From Maribacter halichondriae (lineage in GTDB: Bacteria; Bacteroidota; Bacteroidia; Flavobacteriales; Flavobacteriaceae), in assembly GCF_027474825.1 (NCBI RefSeq), contig NZ_CP107030.1, forward strand, positions 2,982,529-3,046,528: a stretch of 64,000 nucleotides of DNA, given 5' to 3'. Below, piece by piece: positions 1 to 8,749 of this stretch. Under the pieces are notes generated by a model. That model worked only from the letters and a program-made list of their open reading frames with translations, did no database searches and was not told the origin of the DNA. The first letter of the stretch is position 1. Each line of letters starts with the position of its first letter. A program made the translations under genes and the position numbers.

Positions 1-1
1 T

Positions 2-1209
2 ATCTTTTCTACCAAGGTCGAGGATTTTATAAAGCACACGGGTCCAAAGATTACCTACACCAAACAGCCTTTACAGAATGAGTTTTTTATTCGTAGCAAC
101 GACCTTTTGTTTGAACAGGGCATCAACGATATTTCGATTGTTATGGGAGACTGGAACGGCGTCCCCTGCTTTTTTGCTTCAGGGGAGCGTAGTAATATTC
201 CCTTTGATATTTTTTCGGCAAGCTTCTATTTATTGAGTAGGTACGAAGAGTATTTGCCACATGTAAAGGATATGCATGGGAGGTTTTCCCCAAAAGATAG
301 CATAGCGTTTCAGAATAATTTCTTGCGCTTGCCCGTTGTAGACCTATGGGCCTTGGAACTTGGCAAGGCCTTGAAGGCACGTTTTACAGATCTTGAGATA
401 AAAAATGGGAGGTATTCGTATACTTCTTTAATTGATGTTACAACTTCTCATTGTTATGCCCACCGTGGTTTTGCGCGTAGTCTCGGCGGCTTTTTTATGG
501 ATCTGGGTAATTTTCGGCTAAGACGTGTGATACAGCGAATAGCGGTTTGGATCGATTCAGGTAAAGACCCCTATGATAATTTCGAATGGTTGGTAGAACA
601 ACATAAGAAATTAAAGGTAAAAAGTATTTTCTTTTTTCAATTTGCCACCTACTCGACATATGACAAGAATGTCTCACCTGACAAGAACAAATTCAGGTTT
701 CTGATTAAATATATTGCCGATTATAGTAAAGTGGCATTGTCGGCTTCCTATAGCTCTTTTGACGAAGTCTCATTATTGAGAAAAGAAAAAAAGACCTGTC
801 GGAGGTTATCAATCGTGCCGTGAATTATTCCCGTATGCGTTATAATCGGGTCGATGTACCTGAAACCTATCGCAGATTGGTCGAGGCTGAGTTTACGGAT
901 GACTATACCATGGGCTATACCAGTGAAATCGGATTTCGGGCAGGTACCAGTCTTCCGTTCTATTTTTATGACATCAATGTTGAGATACAGCAACCCATAC
1001 GCATACATCCTTTTGCTGCACATGATTATGCTTTTGTCAATGCAAAGGACGAGGGTCAAATTTTACAGGAGATGGATCTTTTATACCATAAGGTCAAGCA
1101 AATAAATGGGAACTTCTTGACCATTTTTTCGAACGAACTACTAGGAAGCAAAAACAAGATTTCATGGAAAGACTTGTATTCCAATGTTTTAAAAAGATAT
1201 CATGTATAA
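2..1209 (+). pseudogene. Polysaccharide deacetylase-family protein, 5' cut by window edge, frameshifted
   Basis: The reading frame enters from the left edge with no start codon in the window and runs to 840, where it stops after a shift. The continuation lies one frame back and ends at 1209. The join is a run of seven A at 786-792; reading A AAA AAG with one extra A restores about 400 continuous residues. The architecture resembles flavobacterial NodB-like deacetylases with a long N-terminal region. In the expected metal-binding motif near 431-445 the sequence reads I-D-V-T-T-S, so the second Asp normally seen there is absent and catalytic activity is doubtful. The family de-acetylates cell-wall or exported polysaccharides. 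The stop overlaps the next gene by 8 bases, which suggests cotranscription. Family assignment is moderately sure; substrate is unknown. Confidence 0.6.
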
Positions 1210-1891
1210 CAATGTTGTAACTGATGTGTTCTTCGATTTGGACCACACATTGTGGGATTTCGAAAAAAACTCGGCACTTACTTTTGAAAAAGTCTTGTCC
1301 CAAAACCGTATAGAAATCGATTTGCATGATTTTTTAGAGGTATACATCCCGGCCAATCTTGCATTTTGGAAATTATATCGGGAAGAAAAGATTAGCAAAT
1401 CTGAGCTACGGTATCAACGTCTAAAAACAGTTTTCGATAGGCTACGTCATCCTATTTCTGATGACTTGATCAATCTTTTGGCGGTCGAATATATTGCCCA
1501 TTTGTCATCTTTTGGCCATCTACTTCCCAATACCATTGAAATACTTGAATATTTACGTCCGAAGTACAGGTTACATATTATCACAAATGGTTTTGAGGAA
1601 ATACAGGAAAAGAAAATGCGCAACTCCAATATTCGTGATTATTTCGATCAGATCATCAATTCGGAAATGGCGGGAGTAAAGAAGCCGAACCCATTGATTT
1701 TTGAATTGGCCTTGAACCGTGCGAAAGTGGCTCCTGAAAAGTCCTTGATGATCGGTGATAGCCTTGAGGCCGATATTCTAGGGGCGCAGGCGGTCGGTAT
1801 TCGGGCGATTCATTTCAATGCCCATAACGAATTGCCTCACGATCATTGCGAGATGATTCAAGATTTAAGTGAAATAAAAAGCTTTTTGTAG
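1202..1891 (+). CDS. YjjG-family noncanonical pyrimidine nucleotidase (HAD superfamily)
   Basis: This 229-residue protein is a complete HAD phosphatase. Motif I is DLDHT near residue 11, giving the Asp nucleophile; motif II is the TNG near residue 116; motif III is the Lys in KKPNP; motif IV is GDSLEADILGA. The helical cap between motifs I and II matches the YjjG subgroup. YjjG enzymes dephosphorylate 5'-nucleoside monophosphates, including modified pyrimidines, and are thought to clean the nucleotide pool; the substrate here is inferred from family. The ATG at 1202 lies inside the end of the deacetylase gene, an 8-base overlap typical of an operon. No irregularity was seen. Confidence 0.85.
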   Translation: MYNNVVTDVFFDLDHTLWDFEKNSALTFEKVLSQNRIEIDLHDFLEVYIPANLAFWKLYREEKISKSELRYQRLKTVFDRLRHPISDDLINLLAVEYIAHLSSFGHLLPNTIEILEYLRPKYRLHIITNGFEEIQEKKMRNSNIRDYFDQIINSEMAGVKKPNPLIFELALNRAKVAPEKSLMIGDSLEADILGAQAVGIRAIHFNAHNELPHDHCEMIQDLSEIKSFL

Positions 1892-1954
1892 AGTTATATA
1901 TGCAGTGACCCAGGTCTATTTACAACGTTGATAGCCCCATGAAAGGTTAATCTA

Positions 1955-2503
1955 ATGAAACTGCTTAAAGCGCTCGTTCCAATTTCATATGTAATATCCA
2001 TTTTGTTTATCGGCTGCTCCGATAAACAAGACTTTGACCAATACGAAGATTTAAGTATTACTCCCACCTACGAGGCTGCTATTCTCTATATCGAAACCCC
2101 TGAAAGTTTCATCAATGCCATCACGGGTGTCGATATCGTGACCCAAAATTTTAATTTCGATGCGTTTGCGACCGATATCTTTGCCAATCGTGTCATCGAT
2201 GGTGTCATTACCTATGAAGTGGAGAATACCACAAGCAAAGAATTGGAAATTACGGTCGAATTCACCGATGACGGAGACAATGTGCTGGATACCGAAGTAT
2301 TTACAATACAGGCGGCTCCAACGGCCATTGATCGTCGTGAGATCCAATACGGTGATGGGGGCCGACCTATCGATATCATTACCAACACTTCTAATTTCAG
2401 GGTCACGGCCCGCAATAATGGCGACAATTCAAGTACTTCGAACATAGATGACGCTAAGATTACCTTAAAATCTTCAGCTAAATTCAGGCTACGGTTGAAA
2501 TGA
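1955..2503 (+). CDS. Lipoprotein of unknown function paired with an outer-membrane protein
   Basis: The 182-residue product begins with a type II signal peptide: a Lys near the N-terminus, a hydrophobic stretch and a lipobox ending I-G-C at about residue 21, followed by S-D, which favours export to the outer membrane in Bacteroidota. The mature part is beta-rich and acidic, with no motif I recognise. Its stop overlaps the start of the DUF5723-type gene by four bases (ATGA), so translation is probably coupled and the two products likely act together at the outer membrane. No function should be assigned. Confidence 0.75.
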   Translation: MKLLKALVPISYVISILFIGCSDKQDFDQYEDLSITPTYEAAILYIETPESFINAITGVDIVTQNFNFDAFATDIFANRVIDGVITYEVENTTSKELEITVEFTDDGDNVLDTEVFTIQAAPTAIDRREIQYGDGGRPIDIITNTSNFRVTARNNGDNSSTSNIDDAKITLKSSAKFRLRLK

Positions 2504-3930
2504 GAATACGGAATCTCATATACATGGCCTTTTTAGGGGCAGGGTTTCTTATGCAGGGTCAGAACAAGCAACTGCTGTACGATTTTACCGAAATTCCGCA
2601 ATCGTTACTGCTCAATCCTGGTGCCCAGACTGATTTTAAATGGTACACGGGCTTTCCGGCTTTATCAGGAATATCTTTTCAAGCAGGTTCCAGTGGAGTT
2701 TCCGTGAATGATATTTTTGCCGATGACGGGTTGGATATCAATGATAAGTTTAGGGATAGGCTTATCCGAGGTATGGATACCCGCGACGAACTGAGCGGCA
2801 CCTATCAATTGGAATTACTCAATGTCGGTTTTAGGGGGAAAGACCCCGATACATTTTATTCCTTCGGTATTTACAATGAAGGTGATGGAATTGGCTACTG
2901 GTTTCAAGATTATGCCATTCTTGCTTTTGAAGGCAATGCGAACAGTCTCAATAGAAAATTTGATTTGGGGGATTTAAAGACGCGAGGGGAAATCGTAAAC
3001 GTATTTCATTTCGGAATCAATAAGCGTATCAATGACAAGATTACAGGAGGGGTCAGGGGGAAGATTTATTCCGGAATCCTTGATTTCAATTCCACAAGGA
3101 ATAAAGGATATTTTGTGACCACCGAAGGCCAGAACAATTTATTGGCCAATACGCTGGTCGCCGATATGGAAATGCGAACATCGGGTATGAACGCCGTTTG
3201 GGATGCACAAGACGAAGGAACGTTGGGAAGCACCATATTAAAAAGAGGTTTTTTCGGTGGTGATCTCGGCCTTGGTCTAGATTTGGGTCTTTCTTACGAC
3301 CTCAATGAACAGACAGTGTTTACCGCAAGCCTATTGGACCTAGGGTTTATTTACCATGCCAATGATATCAGAACATACACTTTGAAAGGCAGTGCCACGA
3401 TTGAAGGTGTCGAGATTTTACCAGCCGATCTTGTCAATGTCAATGATGATTTTTATCAAGATCTGATCGATGAAGTCGAGGCCTTTATTCCTTTTGAAAT
3501 CAACGATAAGAGTTATTTAACCTTCAGGCCAACGAAGTTGTACGCCTCATTGCGATACAACTTTGGGGAACCGGTAGATTCAAAGGCTGACTGCGATTGT
3601 GGAATAACGCCAGCGAGTCGAAACCGAAATAGGGCAAAGTACGTAAACGGTTTGGGTGGCCAACTCTATATGATAAACCGTCCAAGAGGTCCACAGGCAG
3701 CGTTGAGTGCTTTTTACCAAAGACGGTTTGGCAATTTTATGGCCATTAAGACAACCTATACTGTGGATAAGTTTACGGCGACCAATATCGGTTTAGGACT
3801 TAATCTTCAGGCAGGTCCTGTAAATCTCTATTTTATGGCTGACAATCTTCTGGCATATCGTAACGTGGCCGCTAGCCGCTATGCATCTTTCCAATTGGGA
3901 ATAAATATCATATCTTGGGGCACTAAATAG
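2500..3930 (+). CDS. DUF5723-type outer-membrane protein
   Basis: The 476-residue protein has an N-terminal signal peptide (cleavage after about residue 20, before Q-N-K-Q) and a body of alternating aromatic and glycine-rich strands typical of an outer-membrane beta-barrel. An early segment, L-L-N-P-G-A-Q, resembles the start of the PorV/FadL-like and DUF5723 families of Bacteroidota. A Cys pair (DCDCG) lies near residue 365 in a probable extracellular loop. The start codon overlaps the lipoprotein stop, so the two are one transcription unit. The family has no established function; a role in surface attachment or export is only a possibility. Confidence 0.7.
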   Translation: MRIRNLIYMAFLGAGFLMQGQNKQLLYDFTEIPQSLLLNPGAQTDFKWYTGFPALSGISFQAGSSGVSVNDIFADDGLDINDKFRDRLIRGMDTRDELSGTYQLELLNVGFRGKDPDTFYSFGIYNEGDGIGYWFQDYAILAFEGNANSLNRKFDLGDLKTRGEIVNVFHFGINKRINDKITGGVRGKIYSGILDFNSTRNKGYFVTTEGQNNLLANTLVADMEMRTSGMNAVWDAQDEGTLGSTILKRGFFGGDLGLGLDLGLSYDLNEQTVFTASLLDLGFIYHANDIRTYTLKGSATIEGVEILPADLVNVNDDFYQDLIDEVEAFIPFEINDKSYLTFRPTKLYASLRYNFGEPVDSKADCDCGITPASRNRNRAKYVNGLGGQLYMINRPRGPQAALSAFYQRRFGNFMAIKTTYTVDKFTATNIGLGLNLQAGPVNLYFMADNLLAYRNVAASRYASFQLGINIISWGTK

Positions 3931-4024
3931 TTCATACGCTCCTGTTTCAAAACCTTTTTAGGGATGGCGTACCAAAAAGGCACGCTTTTTGGACTATTCG
4001 AGATATATTTTAATGATATCCCTT

Positions 4025-4885
4025 ATGAAAAACGTAGTTATTGCCCTTTTTCTCTTCGGAAGTTATTTTGCCAATGCGCAAGTTTCCTTAAATGATTACA
4101 AATATATCATCGTTCCAAAGCGATTTGATGGGTTCAAAGATGAAAACAAGCATCAGACCAGTACGCTCATAAAACATCTTTTTACCAAAAAAGGTTTTAA
4201 AACGGTCTATGACGATGCCTTGCCCACTGATTTGAACGAAAATAGATGCCTAGGTTTAACGGTAGACTTAGAAGACGCATCATCCATGTTCACGACGAAG
4301 ACAACCTTACATTTAAAAGACTGCAACGGAGCGGTGATCATGACCACAAAGGAGGGTAAGAGCAAAGAAAAGGATTTCAAAGCCGCCTATAGAGAGTCAA
4401 TTACCGAGGCGTTCGGTTCTTTTGATACCATCTACCACTCATATACCCCCAAAAGTGAGGAACCGGCACCCGTTACGATCAGCTTTAAAAACGATGTCAA
4501 GTCTTTGGACGAGAATAAAAAAGAGGCTAAGAACAAACCGAATACGGCGGTTGTAAAACAAAAAGCGACCACCGAGGAACAGAGTTACAAAAGCGTAGAA
4601 CCTGTTGAGTCAAATATAACGAAAGCGAAATCTCAAGAGGGTGATGCCCAAGCCATAAAAGTTTCAGAAGGCGTTTTATATGCACAAGAAGTCGAAAATG
4701 GTTACCAATTGGTGGACAGCACACCTAAAATTCGATTGAAGCTTTTGGGCACCTCAATGCCCGATTACTACTTGGTAGAATCGGATACTCGGAAAGGTGT
4801 GGTGTATAAGAAGAATGATACATGGTTCTTTGAATATTATCAAGACGGGCAACTGACCGTCGAGGAACTGAACATTAAATTTTAA
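4025..4885 (+). CDS. Secreted protein of unknown function
   Basis: I place the start at the ATG at 4025 rather than the TTG 12 codons upstream, because the protein then opens with a clean signal peptide (MKNVVIALFLFG, cleavage after N-A-Q). The mature protein of about 265 residues has an N-terminal alpha/beta region (residues about 20-130) and a Lys/Glu-rich low-complexity linker (about 150-205). A C-terminal segment follows with a Tyr/Trp-rich strand pattern (residues about 230-285). It resembles conserved hypothetical proteins of flavobacteria. The upstream gap of about 95 bases holds no clear promoter. Function is unknown. Confidence 0.65.
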   Translation: MKNVVIALFLFGSYFANAQVSLNDYKYIIVPKRFDGFKDENKHQTSTLIKHLFTKKGFKTVYDDALPTDLNENRCLGLTVDLEDASSMFTTKTTLHLKDCNGAVIMTTKEGKSKEKDFKAAYRESITEAFGSFDTIYHSYTPKSEEPAPVTISFKNDVKSLDENKKEAKNKPNTAVVKQKATTEEQSYKSVEPVESNITKAKSQEGDAQAIKVSEGVLYAQEVENGYQLVDSTPKIRLKLLGTSMPDYYLVESDTRKGVVYKKNDTWFFEYYQDGQLTVEELNIKF

Positions 4886-4938
4886 TACTTCGCGCTAGTT
4901 GTATATGACCTTTACTCTTTAATCTATAGTGCAACTGG

Positions 4939-6212
4939 CTACTCGTACTTATCTTTCCAACGGTTTTTTAAAAAATTTTTGATGGCATTTTCACGTTGGT
5001 TTGTTCCCGGTACATAGAAAGATGTCCCTGTAAGTTCTTCCGGAAGAAATTCTTCGGAGACAAAGTTGTTTTCATAGTCATGGGCATATTTGTATTCTTT
5101 CCCATATCCCAAATCCTTCATTAATTTGGTGGGTGCGTTTCTCAATGGTAGAGGTACGGATAGGTCTCCCGTTTGTTTGACGGTTTGCTGGGCCTTACCT
5201 ATGGCCATATAGCTTGCGTTGCTTTTCGCAGAAGTCGCAAGGTAAATGGCACATTGGCTCAAAATGATACGTGCTTCAGGGTATCCTATGGTAGTCACCG
5301 CCTGAAAGGCGGCATTCGCGATGACCAACGCCGTCGGATTGGCCAGACCGATATCTTCCGACGCCGAAATAAGCATCCTACGTGCAATGAATTTCACGTC
5401 TTCACCGCCTTCGATCATCCTTGCCAACCAATATACCGCTGCGTTAGGGTCACTGCCGCGGATCGATTTTATAAAGGCCGAAATGATATCATAATGCTGT
5501 TCTCCGGTCTTATCATAGAGCACTGTGTTTTTCTGGATCTTATCCAAAACAAGTTTGTCGGTAATAACGATAGTATGGGTCTCTTCGGAATTTACAATGA
5601 GTTCGAAGATATTGAGCAATTTTCTTCCATCGCCACCAGAAAGTCGAAGTAGTGCCTCTGTTTCCTTGAGTTTTATTTTTTTGATCTCAAGAAGGAATCT
5701 TGTTCCATGGCCCTTTTTAACAAGGCTTCCAAATCTTCCTTCCCGAAAGGGTTTAGAATATAAACTTGACATCGTGATAATAATGCTGGAATGACCTCAA
5801 AACTCGGGTTCTCAGTTGTAGCCCCTATCAATGTTACCCATCCCTTTTCGACCGCTCCCAATAGCGAATCTTGTTGCGATTTACTGAAACGGTGGATTTC
5901 ATCAATAAACAGAATAGGGTTTTTGGAAGTAAAAAGACCGCCGCTCTGTTTCGCTTTGTCTATGACGTCACGAATGTCTTTTACACCACTATTTATGGCA
6001 CTCAATGCATAGAACGGTCGACCGCTCTCGTATGAAATAATGTTTGCCAAAGTGGTTTTTCCGGTTCCGGGAGGCCCCCAAAAAATCAATGAGGGTATGA
6101 TTCCTTTTTTAATTTGATGGGTCAACGCACCTTTGTCGCCTACCAGATGGTGCTGGCTGATATAATCTTCGAGCGTTTTTGGCCTAACACGTTCGGCGAG
6201 CGGTTCGTTCAT
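4939..6212 (-). pseudogene. rarA: Replication-associated recombination protein A, AAA+ ATPase, frameshifted
   Basis: The N-terminal half (6212-5673) holds Walker A (GPPGTGKTT), Walker B (ILFIDEIHR) and sensor I (GATTENPSF). The C-terminal half (to 4939) carries the tetramerisation-type domain of the RarA/MgsA/WRNIP1 family. The halves lie in different frames. The first ends S-K-K-stop exactly where the coding strand has seven A (plus-strand T run near 5666-5672); one more A joins S-K-K to I-K-L-K-E-T and gives about 425 residues, the normal family length. RarA acts at stalled replication forks with the SSB/RecA machinery. The gene faces the preceding one tail to tail across 53 bases. Identity is secure; a real mutation versus a sequencing error is unresolved, with error favoured. 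Confidence 0.85.
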
Positions 6213-6245
6213 GGTATAAAAATAAGATAAAATAAGGGATGACTA

Positions 6246-6277
6246 TTTGTCGTTATTTACTTTTACGGATAGGTTTT
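6246..6277 (+). promoter_or_regulatory. Possible Bacteroidota-type promoter for the rhomboid gene
   Basis: TTTG at 6246-6249 is followed after 20 bases by TAGGTTTT at 6270-6277, a 7 of 8 match to the TAnnTTTG -7 element. It lies in the 129-base divergent gap between rarA and the rhomboid gene, about 65 bases from the start codon. The match is imperfect and the region is AT-rich, so this is only a candidate. Confidence 0.3.
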
Positions 6278-6341
6278 TGGTAACTATCCGACTAGATTAA
6301 TCATGATTTCATAGGTAGGAGCCTTGTTTTGAAGATAAAAA

Positions 6342-7073
6342 ATGTCTGAAAACCATTATTTTAAATTTACGAATTCCGTTCTAGTAGCACCACTATTGGG
6401 GGTGCTGCTAATATGGACCGTTTTTTGGTTCGAACTACGTTTTCAGACCAACTTCAATCAATTAGGTATCGTACCAAGAACATTTTCGGGCCTGAAAGGT
6501 ATTGTATTAAGTCCGTTCATTCACGGTTCGGTCGAGCACCTTTACAACAATACCATTCCACTGGCCATTTTGATGGCCTCCTTGTTTTATTTCTATCGGA
6601 ACATTGCATTGAAAGTACTGTTTTGGGGAATTCTTCTCTCCGGACTTTTTACTTGGGCTATCGGAAGGCCTTCATATCACATCGGTGCTAGTGGTGTCAT
6701 CTATCTTTTGGCCAGTTTTGTTTTATTTAAAGGAATTTTCACCAAATATTATAGGTTGGTGGCCTTATCCCTTGTGGTGGTTTTTATCTATGGAAGTCTG
6801 TTGTGGTATATCTTCCCCATAAAAGATGGAATTTCTTGGGAAGGCCATTTGGGAGGTTTTTTAGTAGGCTTATTTATGGCAATTTTTATAAAGGCGAAAA
6901 TTCCGGTTGTAAAAAAGTTCGACTGGGAAAAAGAGGATTATGATGAAGAAAACGACGAATTTTTAAAACAGTTCGATGAGGAGGGCAATTTTATAGAAAC
7001 CCCTCCGGAAACTTCCGATGGTATTAAGATTACCTATCATTTTAAAAAGGACGCTGAAAATAGTGGGCAGTAA
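6342..7073 (+). CDS. Rhomboid-family intramembrane serine protease
   Basis: The 243-residue polytopic membrane protein carries the rhomboid catalytic dyad: Ser117 in the G-A-S-G motif and His169 in E-G-H-L-G-G, both inside predicted membrane helices. The upstream H-L-Y-N-N (residues 66-70) corresponds to the conserved His/Asn in helix 2 that stabilises the oxyanion. A charged cytoplasmic tail of about 60 residues (rich in Asp and Glu) follows the last helix. Rhomboids cleave transmembrane segments of other membrane proteins; the substrate here is unknown. Length is ordinary for the flavobacterial group. It is divergent from rarA and convergent with rlmB. Confidence 0.9.
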   Translation: MSENHYFKFTNSVLVAPLLGVLLIWTVFWFELRFQTNFNQLGIVPRTFSGLKGIVLSPFIHGSVEHLYNNTIPLAILMASLFYFYRNIALKVLFWGILLSGLFTWAIGRPSYHIGASGVIYLLASFVLFKGIFTKYYRLVALSLVVVFIYGSLLWYIFPIKDGISWEGHLGGFLVGLFMAIFIKAKIPVVKKFDWEKEDYDEENDEFLKQFDEEGNFIETPPETSDGIKITYHFKKDAENSGQ

Positions 7074-7109
7074 ACAGTTGATAGCATAAATATTGCAGGT
7101 TATCTTTCC

Positions 7110-7144
7110 TTAACCCTTAACCCTTAACCCTTAACCCTTAACCC
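7110..7144. repeat. Five exact tandem copies of TTAACCC at the rlmB stop
   Basis: The heptamer TTAACCC is repeated five times without change. It covers the last four codons and the stop of rlmB on the minus strand (read there as GGGTTAA). Each unit contains TAA on both strands, so three units place a stop in every frame in both directions. Related 7-bp arrays occur at four other positions in this window. Confidence 0.95.
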
Positions 7145-7874
7145 TTCGTTGTCTTACCGCTTCATATAAAAACACGCCACAGGCCACTGATACGTTCAAA
7201 GAGGCGATTTCACCTAGTAAAGGGAGTTTTGCTAGGGCATCGGCCGCTTTCAGAATGGATGGCGATATGCCACGGTCTTCGGAGCCCATAATTATGGCGC
7301 AGGGTCTTTTAAAATCAACCTCGTAGATAGTTTTTTCGGTCTTCTCCGTGGCTGCGACAACGGCAATGCCAGAGGCTTGTAAATAGAATACAGCATCCTT
7401 AATATGGTCCACTTTGGCGATGGGAACCTTAAATGCAGCACCTGCCGAGGTTTTGATAGTGTCCGAAGTTACGGGAGCCGCCCCTTTTTTCTGAATAATG
7501 ATGCCATCAACGCCACAACATTCGGCCGTTCTTATAATGGCCCCGAAATTTCGTACATCCGACAGTTGGTCTAGAAGCAAGAATAAAGGTGTTCTTTCAC
7601 TTTCCATGACCTTTTCTACAAGGGCATCGAGTTCGTGGAAGGTAATAGGCGAGATGGTCGCAACCACACCTTGGTGGTTGTTCGAAGTCAAACGGTTCAG
7701 CTTTTCGATAGGAACGTAAGAGGCGTTAATACCTTTTTTTCGGATTATGCCTTCCAGCTCTTTGGAAAGATCGCCTTTTAGACCTTTTTGAATAAATACC
7801 TTATCAAGGGTCTCATCACTGTGTATAGCTTCTAGAACGGCTCGAATTCCATAAATTTGGCTAGTTTTCTCCAT
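7131..7874 (-). CDS. rlmB: 23S rRNA (guanosine-2'-O-)-methyltransferase RlmB, TrmH/SpoU family
   Basis: The 247-residue protein has the N-terminal RNA-binding domain (I-Y-G-I-R-A-V near residue 7) and a SPOUT methyltransferase domain. The motifs are visible in order: D-x-V-x-N-F-G-A-I-I-R-T-A-E (about residue 108), M-G-S-E-D-R-G-I-S (about 194) and S-L-N-V-S-V-A (about 223), which form the trefoil knot that binds SAM. RlmB methylates G2251 in the peptidyl-transferase region of 23S rRNA. The closest alternative is another TrmH-family 2'-O-methyltransferase. The last codons and the stop are formed by the GGGTTAA repeat, so the C-terminal tail R-R-V-K-G depends on repeat register. It is convergent with the rhomboid gene. 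Confidence 0.88.
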   Translation of the reverse strand: MEKTSQIYGIRAVLEAIHSDETLDKVFIQKGLKGDLSKELEGIIRKKGINASYVPIEKLNRLTSNNHQGVVATISPITFHELDALVEKVMESERTPLFLLLDQLSDVRNFGAIIRTAECCGVDGIIIQKKGAAPVTSDTIKTSAGAAFKVPIAKVDHIKDAVFYLQASGIAVVAATEKTEKTIYEVDFKRPCAIIMGSEDRGISPSILKAADALAKLPLLGEIASLNVSVACGVFLYEAVRQRRVKG

Positions 7875-7885
7875 TGGATAAAGGT

Positions 7886-7923
7886 AAAATAAAAAACCAT
7901 CCCGCCGTACGGCAGGATGGTTT
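7886..7923 (-). terminator. Rho-independent terminator of the 7944-8684 gene
   Basis: Read on the minus strand, AACCATCC-TGCCG-TAC-GGCG-GGATGGTT forms a stem of about 13 pairs with a 3-base loop and runs into TTTTTATTTT. It lies between the secreted-protein gene and rlmB and ends transcription from the former. Confidence 0.85.
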
Positions 7924-7943
7924 CATCAAATGTCAACAAATTT

Positions 7944-8684
7944 TTATTGGTTCAAAAACTCAAAGGCTCTTATTAGATCGGCCTCGTCCTTGATATTCAG
8001 GTCATTTTCCTTCAAATAAGACTTTAATTCATCTTTTTTAGAATCATCAACAAGCTTGACCAACTTACTGTTTTTCAAGGAAATCTCATCCATACGATTG
8101 ACACCTTCTTTTTGGTAGTAATACTCTGTAAATTGGCTAAATCTACTAGGTACGGCTTTTACAAATGAATTTGCGGCCGGCTTGCCCTCCGTGAACTTTA
8201 CATGGGTTCTTTTGAACAGTTTATAATTTTTACCATCCATCAAGGTGGTTAGGTATCCGTTAAGTGTTTTGTTCTTCGAGGTGACGAAAGTCTTAAAGCT
8301 CAATTTCTTACCGTTGGAAAGAATACTGACCTCTTTATCCCTTGATAGGCTTTTGGCGGTTTCTTCTTCAGAATTCGTTTTCTTGATTTCTATTTCTTCG
8401 TTCAGTGCGTTGTAACGATAAAAAATAGTGCCTAGATTTTCATCGCCATAGTACATGGTCGTCGGCAAGTACGTATTGGATATATAGGGTGACCCTTGAA
8501 ATTCGGCATAGCGATCCTCATTTTTTGCGTTTCGTTCGCTTATGGGCCCCATCAGGTCATAGATTTGCCCTTGAGCACCTTGTCCACCACCGGCCGACAT
8601 GTTTGATGAAGCTTGCCCGGCGAATTGCGCGATACCTGTGGTACAGGCTCCAAAAAATAATATTAAATAAACTAACTTTTTCAT
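7944..8684 (-). CDS. Secreted protein, dispersed member of the 19-22 kb paralogue family
   Basis: The 246-residue product has a signal peptide (MKKLVYLILFFGACTTGIAQ). From about residue 85 it shares the layout of the four tandem proteins at 19024-22376: a Y-N-A-L-N-E-E-I-E-I-K strand, a G-Y-L-T-T-L-M-D-G segment, an F-T-E-G-K-P-A motif, an R-F-S-x-x-T-E-Y-Y segment, and a Lys-rich C-terminal helix ending in D-L-I-R-A-F-E-F. It lacks the KTSHGT motif and the conserved Cys of the tandem copies, so it is the most divergent member. It is a single-gene unit with its own terminator. Function unknown. Confidence 0.7.
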   Translation of the reverse strand: MKKLVYLILFFGACTTGIAQFAGQASSNMSAGGGQGAQGQIYDLMGPISERNAKNEDRYAEFQGSPYISNTYLPTTMYYGDENLGTIFYRYNALNEEIEIKKTNSEEETAKSLSRDKEVSILSNGKKLSFKTFVTSKNKTLNGYLTTLMDGKNYKLFKRTHVKFTEGKPAANSFVKAVPSRFSQFTEYYYQKEGVNRMDEISLKNSKLVKLVDDSKKDELKSYLKENDLNIKDEADLIRAFEFLNQ

Positions 8685-8749
8685 AATTCAATTTTTAATA
8701 CGTGTTCACAAATTTAACAAATAAATTGGCGCATTTGTCCAAACAAAAG

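Noticed and set aside
786..793. Programmed -1 frameshifting as a shared mechanism for the deacetylase, rarA, M90 and TonB genes
   Set aside because: Ribosomal-protein genes in the same window carry similar indels at non-slippery sites, one of them an insertion, so sequence error explains the set better.
7110..7144. TTAACCC repeats as a telomere or replicon end
   Set aside because: Only five copies, internal to the sequence and overlapping the rlmB coding end; related 7-bp arrays occur at other gene boundaries.
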